Assembly (NCBI RefSeq): GCF_004028635.1
Contig: NZ_ML138678.1
Span: 62,001-126,000, forward strand
Direction: 5' to 3'
DNA length: 64,000 nt
DNA from: Streptomyces cyaneus
GTDB lineage: Bacteria > Actinomycetota > Actinomycetes > Streptomycetales > Streptomycetaceae
The translations under genes were made by a program, and so were the position numbers. A model generated the notes under the pieces. That model made no database searches. It worked only from the letters and a program-made list of their open reading frames with translations, and was not told where the DNA came from. Shown piece by piece: positions 34,690 to 44,416 of this stretch; within the stretch, counting starts at the first letter, position 1; each line of letters starts with the position of its first letter.

Positions 34690-36390
34690 TCAGTCCTCGG
34701 GCAGCTCGACCGGCGCGATCTCGTCGTAGACGTCGCCCGGCCCCGGGTTGGTCGGGTCGCTCGCCCCGCCGAAGTGGTGCATGACGCCCCAGACCGCGTT
34801 CAGCGCGGTCTGGATCGCGCCCTCGGCCCAGCCGGCCGTCCAGGAGATGTCGTCACCGGCGAGGAAGATGCCCCGCTTGTCCTCGGCCAGCCGGTCCTGC
34901 ATGAAGTGCGTGAACAGGCGCCGCTGGTAGCGGTAGTGGCCGGGCAGGTTCGCCTTGAACGCGCCCATGAAGTACGGCTCGTTCTCCCACGACACGGTCA
35001 CCGGGTTGCCGATGATGTGCTTCCGGATGTCGACCTTCGGGTAGATCTCGCCGAGCGACTTCAGCATGACCTCCATCCGCTCGTTCGCGGACAGCGGCAG
35101 CCACTTCAGGCTGTCGTCGCACCAGGTGTACGACAGGCAGATGACGGCCGGCTTGTCCGGACCGTCGTCCAACAGGTAGGTCCCTCGGGTCATACGGTCG
35201 GTGAGCGTCATCGACATGACGTCCCGCCCGGTGTCCTCGTCCTTGTCGAGCCAGAACGGGCGGTCGACCGGCACGAAGAGCTTCGAGCTCTCCATGTAGT
35301 GGGTGCGCTCGATGGCGGTCCAGTGGTCGATCGGGAAGAGCGAATCGTCGCAGGCGATCTTCGACAGCAGCATCCAGGACTGCGCGGTGAAGACGGCCGC
35401 CTGGTACGTGCGGATGTCGCCGTTCGCGTCGGTCACGGTGATGCGGTTGCCCGCGGTGCGGTGCAGCCGGGTCACGGCCGGGCGGGGCTCGCCGTTCTCG
35501 TGCAGGCTCGCCAGCGAGGTGCCGTGGGTCCAGTGGACGATCTTCTCCGGCTCGCGCTCCCAGAGCCTGAGCGGCAGCTGCTGGGAACCGCCGACGATGC
35601 CGCGGTGGTGGTCGTCGGCCTCGGTGTAGACGACGCGCAGGATCTCCAGGATGGAGTTGGGGAAGTCGGTGTCCCAGCCGCCGGTGCCGAAGCCGACCTG
35701 GCCGAAGATCTCGCGGTGCCGGAAGGACTTGAAGGCCTCGGAGTCGCAGAGGAAGCCGTAGAAGGTCTGGTTGTCGAGCTTCTCGACGAGCTTCGCCCAG
35801 ATCTCGCGGATGCGCGGCACGTCCCGCTCGCGCATCGCCTGGTTCATGTCGGAGAAGTCGGCGCCCTCTTCGAGGCACTTGTTCCAGGCGGCGGCGACGT
35901 CCCGGTAGACCTGCGGGAGGTCCTCGATCGTCTCGGCGTAGTGCGACTCGCCCTTGAGGTCGACGACCGTCGAAGGGGTCGCCTCGGCAAGGGGGTTGGG
36001 GAACGGGCGGGTCTCCAGACCGACCAGGTCGATGTAGTGCTGGAGCGCCGTGGAGGAGGGCGGGAAGCGCATCGCGCCCATCTCCGCGGTCAGTTCCTCG
36101 GTGTTGGGGCCGTCGAAGCCGACGGTCCGCAGCCGGCCGCCGATCTGATCGGCCTCGTACACGACGGGCTTGAGGCCCATCTTCATCAGCTCGTAGGCGG
36201 CCACGATGCCGGAGAGCCCGCCGCCGATGACCGCGACCTCGGTGCCGTGCTCGGTCGCGGGTATCTGGCCGAGCCCCGCCGGGTGGGCGAGGAAGTCGTC
36301 GTACGCGTACGGGAAGTCCGGGCCGAACATGGTGATCGGCGGCTGCTGCTCGTCGGCGTGCTGGACGGCGTTGGGCACCGTGGACGTCAT
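34690..36390 (-). CDS. davB: Flavin monooxygenase, DavB-like (L-lysine 2-monooxygenase)
   Basis: 566 residues; ATG 36390 follows AAGGAG. FAD-binding GxGxxG lies at 56-61 (VAVIGGGLSG), and GGRLRTVGF, ELTAEMGAMRFP and the C-terminal FLAGDDISWTAGWAEGAIQT complete the amine-oxidase fold. Length and many segments (ITMFGPDFPYAYDDFLAHPAGLG, HREIFGQVGFGTGGWDTDFPNS) recall Pseudomonas DavB, which converts lysine to 5-aminovaleramide. A tryptophan or phenylalanine monooxygenase is the alternative. The amidase immediately upstream is of the DavA type, which supports lysine. Assigned from memory of the family, not by alignment. Confidence 0.85.
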   Translation of the reverse strand: MTSTVPNAVQHADEQQPPITMFGPDFPYAYDDFLAHPAGLGQIPATEHGTEVAVIGGGLSGIVAAYELMKMGLKPVVYEADQIGGRLRTVGFDGPNTEELTAEMGAMRFPPSSTALQHYIDLVGLETRPFPNPLAEATPSTVVDLKGESHYAETIEDLPQVYRDVAAAWNKCLEEGADFSDMNQAMRERDVPRIREIWAKLVEKLDNQTFYGFLCDSEAFKSFRHREIFGQVGFGTGGWDTDFPNSILEILRVVYTEADDHHRGIVGGSQQLPLRLWEREPEKIVHWTHGTSLASLHENGEPRPAVTRLHRTAGNRITVTDANGDIRTYQAAVFTAQSWMLLSKIACDDSLFPIDHWTAIERTHYMESSKLFVPVDRPFWLDKDEDTGRDVMSMTLTDRMTRGTYLLDDGPDKPAVICLSYTWCDDSLKWLPLSANERMEVMLKSLGEIYPKVDIRKHIIGNPVTVSWENEPYFMGAFKANLPGHYRYQRRLFTHFMQDRLAEDKRGIFLAGDDISWTAGWAEGAIQTALNAVWGVMHHFGGASDPTNPGPGDVYDEIAPVELPED

Positions 36391-36448
36391 GGGGTTCGGG
36401 CTCCTTGCACAAACTGGCACAGACAAAGACTGCGGGGGCGGCTGAGGC

Positions 36449-37237
36449 TCAGATCAGGGACCCGTAGAGGCCGGGGCGGCGGTCCTTCAGGTACGGGTTC
36501 TCCTCGCGGGAGGTGGCGAGGAGGACGGGGTCGACGTCGGCGAGGACGAGCTCCTCACCGCGGCCGGCGCGGGTGCGCGCGACCCCGTCGGGACCGGCGA
36601 GGGTGGAGAGGCCCACGAACTCGAACTCCCCTTCCTGGCCGACCCGGTTGACGTACGCGACGTACATCTGGTTCTCGAAGGCCCGCACCGGGATCATCGA
36701 CTCGGCGACGAACTGGAACGGGTGCATCTGCGCCGTCGGGACGATCAGGAGGTCGGTGCCGGCGAGGGCGTGGGCGCGGACGTTCTCCGGGAACTCGACG
36801 TCGTAGCAGATCAGGATGCCGACCCGCAGGCCGTCGAGCTCGGCCTGGACGACGGGCTGGTCCCCCGGCGCGAAATGGTCGCGCTCGAAGCAGCCGAAGA
36901 GGTGGGTCTTGCGGTAGTTGGCGAGCCGGGTGCCGTCGGCGGAGATCAGCTGGGCGGAGTTGAAGACGGCGTCCCCGGCCCGCTCGGGGTAGCCGTAGGC
37001 GATCGCCAGGCCGTGCCGTGTCGCGGTCTCGGCGATCGCGTCCGCGCAGTCGCCGTCGGCGGGTTCGGCGAGGCGGGCGATGTCGTCGCCTATCGCGTAC
37101 CCGGTCAGGAACATCTCCGGCGCGACCAGCAGCCCGGCGCCCGCGGCGGCGGCACGGCCCGCGGCCTCGTCGAGGACCTTGAGGTTCTCGACGGTGGAGC
37201 CGGGGCGGCCGGAGCTCTGGAGCAGGGCGGTGCGCAT
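36449..37237 (-). CDS. davA: Nitrilase-superfamily amidase, DavA-like
   Basis: 262 residues, carbon-nitrogen hydrolase fold with the Glu41-Lys110-Cys144 triad in APEMFLTGY, NYRKTHLFG and ILICYDVEFPE. The sequence closely recalls Pseudomonas DavA (5-aminopentanamidase, delta-aminovaleramidase), including AIAYGYPERAGDAVFNSAQLI and LIVPTAQMHPF. Its stop is 58 bp from the davB-like start, same strand, so the pair forms one operon: lysine to 5-aminovaleramide to 5-aminovalerate. The later DavT/DavD steps are not in this window. Confidence 0.87.
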   Translation of the reverse strand: MRTALLQSSGRPGSTVENLKVLDEAAGRAAAAGAGLLVAPEMFLTGYAIGDDIARLAEPADGDCADAIAETATRHGLAIAYGYPERAGDAVFNSAQLISADGTRLANYRKTHLFGCFERDHFAPGDQPVVQAELDGLRVGILICYDVEFPENVRAHALAGTDLLIVPTAQMHPFQFVAESMIPVRAFENQMYVAYVNRVGQEGEFEFVGLSTLAGPDGVARTRAGRGEELVLADVDPVLLATSREENPYLKDRRPGLYGSLI

Positions 37238-37545
37238 GCGTGTTCCTCACCGGGCGGAAGGGGGGCAGGGGGCCGTGTAGGGGCCACGTAGACGGTACGG
37301 GCGGCTGAGCAGGGCGGACAAGAAGGAGCCGTTGCGCGCCGGTGAGCGGTTCGTTGCGTGCGCCAGGGCGTCGGCGGCGATTCGTTGCGCGACCTCGGTC
37401 GTAGCCCCGGTCCTCCTCGAAGCGCACGCCCGAACGGTCTCCCCCGCCGGACGGCTGAGGCGGGGTCCCGTCCCCGGCGCGATGTGGTCCGGGCGTGGCG
37501 CCGGGAGAGTGGGGACTGTCCACTTGAACTGCGGAAAGGACCGCC
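37238..37545. other. Spacer without recognised gene
   Basis: This 308-bp spacer separates the davA-like start from the secreted-protein start, so it should hold divergent promoters. A near-duplicate GATTCGTTGCGCGACCTCGG/GGTTCGTTGCGTGCGCCAGG pair is visible. I can support no gene, terminator or operator. Confidence 0.4.
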
Positions 37546-38118
37546 ATGAAGCGCCGTACGAAGATCGTCGTGCTCGGCTCCGCACTGCTGCTCACCGCCG
37601 GGGCGGCGGCCTCGGCCGCGACCGCCTCGGACGAACCGCGACAGCGAGCGGCCGCCGCGTCCGACGCACCGGGTCAGCGGGAGGCCGCCGCGCTCACCGG
37701 TACCGCCAAGCTGTACCGCTCTGCCGGGGACGACATCACGTTCTCGTTCGACGCGCATCTGGCGGCGAAGGACACCGCCGACCCGACGAAGGCCACCGGC
37801 TCCTTCGAGTGGAGCCACTACCTGAACGGCGAGGGCGCCCGGGCGAAGGCGAAGGTCGACTGCCTGCTGACCGGCGGCAAGGTGGCCGTCGTGTCCGGCG
37901 TCATCACCTCCTCCGACCTGCCGGGCGCCAAGGGCAAGCGGGTCGGCATCACCGTCCACGACGTCGCAGGCCGGGACCGGCTCGGCTACAGCTGGGCGTC
38001 CACGGGCAGCCCCGTCGAGACGAAGGAGCTGCCCAAGTGCGTGGGCTCCGCCCCCTTCGAGAAGGTCAAGAAGGGGACGGGCGACTTCACGGTCGTACCG
38101 TGGCGGCCCGACTTCTAG
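37546..38118 (+). CDS. Small secreted protein, function unknown
   Basis: 190 residues; ATG 37546 is preceded by GGAAAGGA. A Sec signal peptide (MKRRTKIVVLGSALLLTAGA) is followed by an Ala/Gln-rich stretch with a short internal repeat (SDEPRQRAAAA / SDAPGQREAAA) and a beta-rich mature domain of about 140 residues. Two cysteines (in VDCLLTGG and LPKCVGSA) could form one disulfide. Proteins of this layout are common in Streptomyces secretomes, without known role. It converges on and overlaps the MFS gene by 32 bp. Confidence 0.8.
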   Translation: MKRRTKIVVLGSALLLTAGAAASAATASDEPRQRAAAASDAPGQREAAALTGTAKLYRSAGDDITFSFDAHLAAKDTADPTKATGSFEWSHYLNGEGARAKAKVDCLLTGGKVAVVSGVITSSDLPGAKGKRVGITVHDVAGRDRLGYSWASTGSPVETKELPKCVGSAPFEKVKKGTGDFTVVPWRPDF

Positions 38119-39283
38119 CCAGCGCCAGCGCCGTCACCAGGTAGGGGATCGCCAGCACCGCGAACACCGTGCTGTGCGCCAGGTCGGTGCCGAGCAACGC
38201 GTACACGCCGAACGTGGCGACCGTGCCCAGCTCGGTGCCCAGGCTCGCGACCGAGGTGAGGGTGGCCCGGCGGGACTCGTCGATACGGTGCTGGAGGCGG
38301 ACGTCGGCGAGCACCTCCGCCAGCTGGAACCCGCCGAAGGCGAGGCCGACCAGTGCGATGCCGGCCGTGGTGCCGGCCGCGGCTCCCACGGCCAGGGCGA
38401 GCGCGGCGCCCGCGAGCAGCGCCGCGAGCCCTCTTGTGCCGAGGCGTTCGGCCGGTCCGGTCAGCAGGCTTCCGGCGGTGACGCCCGCCCAGATCAGCAG
38501 GATCAGATAGGGGACGGTCGCCTCGGCGACGCCGATGTCCCGGACCAGCAGCGGGGTGTACTCGTCGAGCGCCCCCCATACGGCGGCGACGGCGGGGATC
38601 AGCAGCAGCGCACCACGCACGGAACGGTCCCTGCGGACCTCGGCCAGTCCGGTCCGCAGGGTCGTCGCCCAGCTGTCGCCCCCGTTCTCCGGCCGCACCC
38701 GGTGCTCCGGGAACCGGCTCGCCGCGGCGGCGGTCAACAGACAGGCCAGTACGCTCGCCGCGCCGACGGCAGGGTAGCCGCCCAGCGCGATGACAGGCCC
38801 GGCGAGTCCGGCGGAGGCCATCGTCCCCATCAGTCGCGCGGCCCGGGCCCGGCCCATGACCCGCGCATACCGGTCGGAGGCACCCAGCCGGTCCAGCTCG
38901 TCGTACACCAGCGCCTCCAGCGCACCGGAGCCGAGCGCTCCGCCCGCACCCCACAGGACGAAGCCGACCGCGAAGGCCCAGTACGACGGGAGCAGTACCC
39001 ACAGCCCGAAGCCGACGGCCGTGAGCAGCGGGCCGAGCCACAGCAACAGCCGGCGCGACACCGCGTCGGCCCAGACGCCGGAGGGGACCTCCAGGAGGAT
39101 GCCGGTGATCGACCACAGGGCGAACAGGGAGGAGATCTGCCAGAGCGACAGTCCGGTGTCGGCGAACAGCAGCGCGTACACCGGGTAGAGCAGGACGAAG
39201 TCGTCGAGGAACGAGTAGCCGTACAGCGTCGCCGTGAGCCGCCGGACACCGGAGGCGGGCACACGCGCAGGTGAGAGTGTCAT
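38087..39283 (-). CDS. MFS transporter
   Basis: 398 residues from ATG 39283 with GGAAGG upstream; an upstream extension to 39364 lacks a ribosome binding site. About 12 helices. The first helix region carries YGYSFLDDFVLLYPVYALLFADTGLS, with the loop LLEVPSGVWADAVSRRLLLW, which places it in the MFS subgroup with an EVPxGxxAD motif. Substrate unknown. The last 10 codons lie opposite the end of the secreted-protein gene. Confidence 0.88.
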   Translation of the reverse strand: MTLSPARVPASGVRRLTATLYGYSFLDDFVLLYPVYALLFADTGLSLWQISSLFALWSITGILLEVPSGVWADAVSRRLLLWLGPLLTAVGFGLWVLLPSYWAFAVGFVLWGAGGALGSGALEALVYDELDRLGASDRYARVMGRARAARLMGTMASAGLAGPVIALGGYPAVGAASVLACLLTAAAASRFPEHRVRPENGGDSWATTLRTGLAEVRRDRSVRGALLLIPAVAAVWGALDEYTPLLVRDIGVAEATVPYLILLIWAGVTAGSLLTGPAERLGTRGLAALLAGAALALAVGAAAGTTAGIALVGLAFGGFQLAEVLADVRLQHRIDESRRATLTSVASLGTELGTVATFGVYALLGTDLAHSTVFAVLAIPYLVTALALARSRAATVRP

Positions 39284-39559
39284 GAGGCCTTCCCGCAGGG
39301 ACTGTTCGGACACCGGGGGTACGGCGTCCGAGGCGGCCCTCGGGAGGCACGGCTGGTGGATCAATGTCGCCAGGTCATGGCATCGATGGTAGGCGGGCCG
39401 AGCCCAGGAGCCCAGGCGATGTCACCGGCAAGGAGGAGAGGGACGCAACGCGCCTCCGCCGAGCGGCGAGGGACGTCCGCCCGCCGGAGGAGGCCGGCGA
39501 GCGTGGCAGCAGGCAAGACTGCTGGGCGAAAGCCGAACCGTCAGCCCGAGGGGGCCCTC

Positions 39560-40039
39560 ATGGACGCCGCCGCCGAGATACTCGACCTGCCGTTCGTCGA
39601 CGCGCACACGTCGGTCGTCGCCGCGCCGCCGGACGCCGTCTGGCGTGCCCTCTGCGAGACGGTGGGCCACCAGTTCGCCGACCGGTCCACCGAGACCGTC
39701 GCCCGCCTGCTCGACTGCGCCGACCGCACCACTTCCGGGCCCCGGCCACCGGCCGAGGGTTCGACGATCCCCGGGTTCCATGTGGCCACGGCGGTGCCGG
39801 GGAGGGAGCTGGCCCTCGCCGGAAGCCACCGCTTCTCGACGTACGCCTTGATCTTCCGCCTGGAGGAGGCCGACGCGGGGCAGACCCGGGTGCGCGCCGA
39901 GACCCGGGCCGCGTTCCCGGGCCCGACAGGCCGCGTCTACCGGTTCCTCGTGATCGGAACGCGCGGCCACACACTGGTCGTGCGGCGCATGCTGAGGAAG
40001 GTGCGCGAACGTGCCGCTCAGGGGCGCGGGGCTGGATAG
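39560..40039 (+). CDS. SRPBCC-like protein
   Basis: 159 residues from ATG 39560, preceded by a GAGGGGG run. The pattern of an N-terminal strand (DAHTSVVAAPPDAVWRAL), a central loop and a C-terminal helix (VYRFLVIGTRGHTLVVRRML) fits the SRPBCC/polyketide cyclase-like fold that binds small hydrophobic ligands. The final codons (QGRGAG-stop) lie inside an interspersed repeat that starts at about 40020, so the repeat supplies the stop. Possible small-molecule role; no further evidence. Confidence 0.72.
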   Translation: MDAAAEILDLPFVDAHTSVVAAPPDAVWRALCETVGHQFADRSTETVARLLDCADRTTSGPRPPAEGSTIPGFHVATAVPGRELALAGSHRFSTYALIFRLEEADAGQTRVRAETRAAFPGPTGRVYRFLVIGTRGHTLVVRRMLRKVRERAAQGRGAG

Positions 40040-40086
40040 AAGGGCGGCTCCGCCGCGTGGGCGCGACGAGCCCCCACCGCCCCAAG
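40020..40086 (+). repeat. Streptomyces interspersed intergenic repeat, variant
   Basis: AGGGGCGCGGGGCTGGATAG followed by GGCGGCTCCGCCGCGTGGGCGCGAC and AGCCCCCACCGCCCC matches a common Streptomyces intergenic element related to those at 4919 and 42291; GGCGGCTCCGCCGC forms a tight hairpin. It contains the stop codon of the SRPBCC gene and reaches to the 3' end of the convergent Lrp gene. Confidence 0.65.
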
Positions 40087-40094
40087 CCGACTCG

Positions 40095-40547
40095 CTACGT
40101 AGGCGACCCGGAAGAAAACCGCCGCAACAACGGCGACAACACCAACACCGACTTGGTCCGCTCCACGAACGGCTCCCCGGCGATCCGCTCAAGGACCCGC
40201 TCGAAGTGCCGCATGTCGGAGGCGAAGACCTGCACGACCGCGTCCGCCTCACCGGTGACGGTGGACGCGGCCACGACCTCCTGATACCGCTCCAGCCCCC
40301 GCTGGATGGTCTCCGGCGAGGTGTTGCGCCGGCAGTAGATCTCGACGAACCCCTCGGTCTCCCAGCCGAGCGCCGCCGGGTCCACCCGTACGGTGAATCC
40401 GGTGATGGCTCCGGTGGCGCGCAGCCGGTCCACGCGCCGTTTCACGGCGGGCGCGGACAGGCCGACGAGCTGCCCGATGTCCGCGTAGGAGCGGCGGGCG
40501 TCCTCGGCGAGGGCGTGCACGATGCGTTCGTCGAGATCGTTCAGCAC
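40095..40547 (-). CDS. Lrp/AsnC-family regulator
   Basis: 150 residues. N-terminal winged HTH (about 3-60, LNDLDERIVHALAEDARRSY, LVGLSAPAVKRRVDRLRATG) and a C-terminal RAM/ACT ligand domain (VVAASTVTGEADAVVQVFASD). Feast/famine regulators of this type bind an amino acid and control its transport or catabolism. It starts 10 bp after the permease stop, so it is the second gene of a permease-regulator operon, and it probably autoregulates through the TTGCG motifs upstream of the permease. Confidence 0.92.
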   Translation of the reverse strand: MLNDLDERIVHALAEDARRSYADIGQLVGLSAPAVKRRVDRLRATGAITGFTVRVDPAALGWETEGFVEIYCRRNTSPETIQRGLERYQEVVAASTVTGEADAVVQVFASDMRHFERVLERIAGEPFVERTKSVLVLSPLLRRFSSGSPT

Positions 40548-40557
40548 TGCGGGTTGT

Positions 40558-42027
40558 TCACTTCACTTCTGGTGTTGCAAGACGGGAACGGCGATAGCCG
40601 TAGAGGAAGTAGAACACGAGACCGGCGGCCATCCAGCACCCGAAGACGACCCAGGTCACGGTGTCCAGGCTGAACATGTTGTACGCGCAGAACAGGAAAC
40701 CCAGCACCGGCAGCACCGGCCCGAACGGCACCCTGAACGTGCGCTCGAGCTCCGGCCGCCGGTAACGCAGGACGATCACCGCGATGTTGACCAGCCCGAA
40801 GGCGAACAGCGTGCCGATGCTGGTGGCGTCGACGAGCTTGCCCAGCGGGATGAGGGCGGCGAGGGCGCCGCAGAACAGGGACACGATGACGGTGTTGAGG
40901 CGGGGCGCCCCGGTCTTCTTGTGGACCTTGCCGAGCGCCTTGGGCACCAGGCCGTCGCGGGACATCGCGAAGAGGATGCGGGTCTGGCCGTAGAGCACGG
41001 TGAGCACGACGCTCGCGATGGAGATGACCGCGCCGAGGGCGAGCAGGGTGCCCCAGAAGGACTGGCCGCTGACGTCGTTCATGATCGCGGCCAGCGAGGC
41101 CTCGGAGCCCTCGAACTTGGTCCAGTTCCAGGCGCCGACGGCGACGCCCGCGACGAGCACGTACAGCGCGGTGACGATGATCAGCGAGAGCATGATCGCC
41201 CGCGGCAGGTCCCGCTTGGGGTCCTTCGCCTCCTCGCCGGCGGTGGAGGCGGCGTCGAAGCCGATGTAGGAGAAGAAGAGCGTGGCACCCGCGGCGCTCA
41301 CGCCCGCCATGCCGAGCGGCATGAAGTCGGCGTAGTTGCCGGACTTGAAGCCCATGAAACCAACCGCGCAGAACAGCACCAGCGCGACGATCTTGACGGC
41401 GACCATGATCGTGTTGGCGCGGGCGGACTCGCGGACGCCGCCGAGCAGGAAGGTCATCGCGAGCAGCACGACGATCAGCGCGGGCAGGTTGATGACCCCG
41501 CCCTCACCGGGCGCCGAGGACAGCACGGCCGGGATGGTGACGCCTATGGTCCCGTTGAGCAGCTCGTTGAGGTACTCGCCCCAGCCGACGGCGACGGCGG
41601 CCACCGACACGCCGTACTCCAGCACCAGACACCAGCCGCAGACCCAGGCGACCAGCTCGCCCATCGTTGCGTACGCATACGAGTACGAGGAGCCCGCGAC
41701 CGGGATGCTGCCCGCCAGCTCGGCGTACGACAGGGCCGAGAACAGAGCCGTGAGGCCGGCGATCACGAAGGCGAGGGTGACCGCGGGACCGGCCTCCGGG
41801 ACGGCGTCGCCGAGGACGACGAAGATACCGGTGCCGAGGGTGGCACCGATGCTGATCATGGTGAGCTGCCACAGGCCCAGGGAGCGCCGCAGAGACCCTC
41901 CATCACCCTGGCCACCCTCCGCGACCAGGTGTTCCACGGGCTTGCGACGCATGAGCCGCGCACCGAGGCCCGGGGACGGTGGGCCTGCTTGGGTGCGGTC
42001 TTGCGGGGGTGCGCCTTGGTCGAGCAC
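40558..42027 (-). CDS. APC-family (CAT-type) amino acid permease
   Basis: 489 residues from GTG 42027, preceded by AAGGAG at 8-bp spacing; a longer frame to 42117 is not credible. The start MRRKPVEHLV and helix 1 ISIGATLGTGIFVVLG are typical of the cationic amino acid transporter branch (YfnA/CAT-like), as are FFSYIGFDAASTAGEEAKDPKRDLP and RILFAMSRDGLVP. 12-14 helices. Predicted amino acid uptake; lysine or another cationic amino acid is a reasonable guess given the CAT family and the DavBA genes 4-5 kb away. Confidence 0.9.
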   Translation of the reverse strand: MLDQGAPPQDRTQAGPPSPGLGARLMRRKPVEHLVAEGGQGDGGSLRRSLGLWQLTMISIGATLGTGIFVVLGDAVPEAGPAVTLAFVIAGLTALFSALSYAELAGSIPVAGSSYSYAYATMGELVAWVCGWCLVLEYGVSVAAVAVGWGEYLNELLNGTIGVTIPAVLSSAPGEGGVINLPALIVVLLAMTFLLGGVRESARANTIMVAVKIVALVLFCAVGFMGFKSGNYADFMPLGMAGVSAAGATLFFSYIGFDAASTAGEEAKDPKRDLPRAIMLSLIIVTALYVLVAGVAVGAWNWTKFEGSEASLAAIMNDVSGQSFWGTLLALGAVISIASVVLTVLYGQTRILFAMSRDGLVPKALGKVHKKTGAPRLNTVIVSLFCGALAALIPLGKLVDATSIGTLFAFGLVNIAVIVLRYRRPELERTFRVPFGPVLPVLGFLFCAYNMFSLDTVTWVVFGCWMAAGLVFYFLYGYRRSRLATPEVK

Positions 42028-42290
42028 GCGCTGACTCCTTCGTCGCTGCCTCTCAGGGCGGCGGGGACCGGCGGCACCCTGCGACAGCAGGAACCCACCG
42101 AGCGGGGTCCCTGCCACGCCACGTACGAGGCGACAGCCTATGAGGAGCGGCGTTGCCGTTGTAATGCAGCAACCTTGCGCGTGTCCGCAAGATCATTGCG
42201 TTCCTGGGGGCTGGGTGGGTGTTCGTTGCGCGGCGGCTTTCGACCGTTGCACAAGTGCCCTCACCCGTTGAGTACGTGCAGCGGATGTCC

Positions 42291-42326
42291 CTCCAGGGGC
42301 GCGGGGAACTGCGCGACAAGCCACCG
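42291..42326 (+). repeat. Streptomyces interspersed intergenic repeat, copy 2
   Basis: CCAGGGGCGCGGGGAACTGC followed by GCGACAAGCCACC, the same core as at 4919-4961 with a GACAAGCC instead of GACCAGCC variant. Confidence 0.7.
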
Positions 42327-42390
42327 ACTACCCGCACCCGCCCGAATACAGCTGAGCCCGAGCTATCAGGCGAAGGGCCGGCACGCGAAC

Positions 42391-42430
42391 CGGCCCCCGA
42401 TTTTCCCGGCGAACGGGACAACGGGGGCCG
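42391..42430 (-). terminator. Terminator of guaB1
   Basis: CGGCCCCCG (42391-42399) pairs with CGGGGGCCG (42422-42430). The loop contains a second small stem (TCCCGG/CGGGAC-type). It lies 19 bp beyond the guaB1 stop. Confidence 0.65.
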
Positions 42431-42448
42431 TGAACAAGGGAGTTGGTG

Positions 42449-43933
<1,485 letters not shown>

Positions 43934-44022
43934 TCAGCCAGGGGGAAGAGCACGTACTTCATTGTCCCATGCTGACCGGATTGCGATGCACGGTCGCTTC
44001 ATACGAGCAGGTCAGAGGGCCC

Positions 44023-44337
44023 CTAGGAGGATCCTCCGAGAGCAACCGTCACGGAGAGTGCCGGCGTCCGGTCCACCGCCTCCGAGAAGACCTCCTGCGC
44101 GGTCTCCCACTCGTCGGGCCGCGCCTTCGCGTACGGCCGCCAGTTCCGTACGACGATCAGCAGCCCTCGCTCGACGGCGTCCGCCGGCCAGACGGTGGGG
44201 TCGGAGAGGGAGTCGGCCAGGGCGTCCCAGTTGCGGCCGAACCAGTCGGGCAGGTCCAGGGCGCGGGCGCAGCGGTCCATCAGGCCCGCCTTGTCCGTGA
44301 CCCCGTCGAGGTCCAGCGTGACCACGAGCTCCGTCAT
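44023..44337 (-). CDS. Barstar-family protein
   Basis: 104 residues with the barstar fold signature: TLDLDGVTDKAGLMDRCARALDLPDWFGRNWDAL, VWPADAVERGLLIVVRN, FSEAVDRTP. Barstar inhibits the ribonuclease barnase. No barnase-like gene is adjacent, so its target, if any, is unknown; Streptomyces often carry orphan barstar homologues. It lies between guaB1 and the SorC regulator, all on the minus strand. Confidence 0.88.
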   Translation of the reverse strand: MTELVVTLDLDGVTDKAGLMDRCARALDLPDWFGRNWDALADSLSDPTVWPADAVERGLLIVVRNWRPYAKARPDEWETAQEVFSEAVDRTPALSVTVALGGSS

Positions 44338-44416
44338 CCCAGTACCGCCAAGGTCGTAGTGATCGTCGATGAACGAAGGGGCGGCCCGGGCGGGCCGCCC
44401 CTGTGCTGACGTCTCG

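Larger units (their letters stand above)
42028..42448. promoter_or_regulatory. Permease-Lrp promoter region with TTGCG motifs
   Basis: This 421-bp spacer lies between the permease start and the guaB1 stop. TTGCG (42175-42179) and CGCAA (42186-42190) form an inverted repeat around 6 bp; TTGCG recurs at 42196 and 42226, roughly in helical phase, which suits an Lrp-type octamer. It also contains an interspersed repeat (42291-42326) and the guaB1 terminator (42391-42430). Confidence 0.5.

Noticed and set aside
34690..37237. Indole-3-acetamide (auxin) pathway iaaM-iaaH
   Set aside because: The amidase is nitrilase-type with a Glu-Lys-Cys triad, not an amidase-signature IaaH, and both proteins read closer to DavB/DavA. 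Kept only as the alternative.
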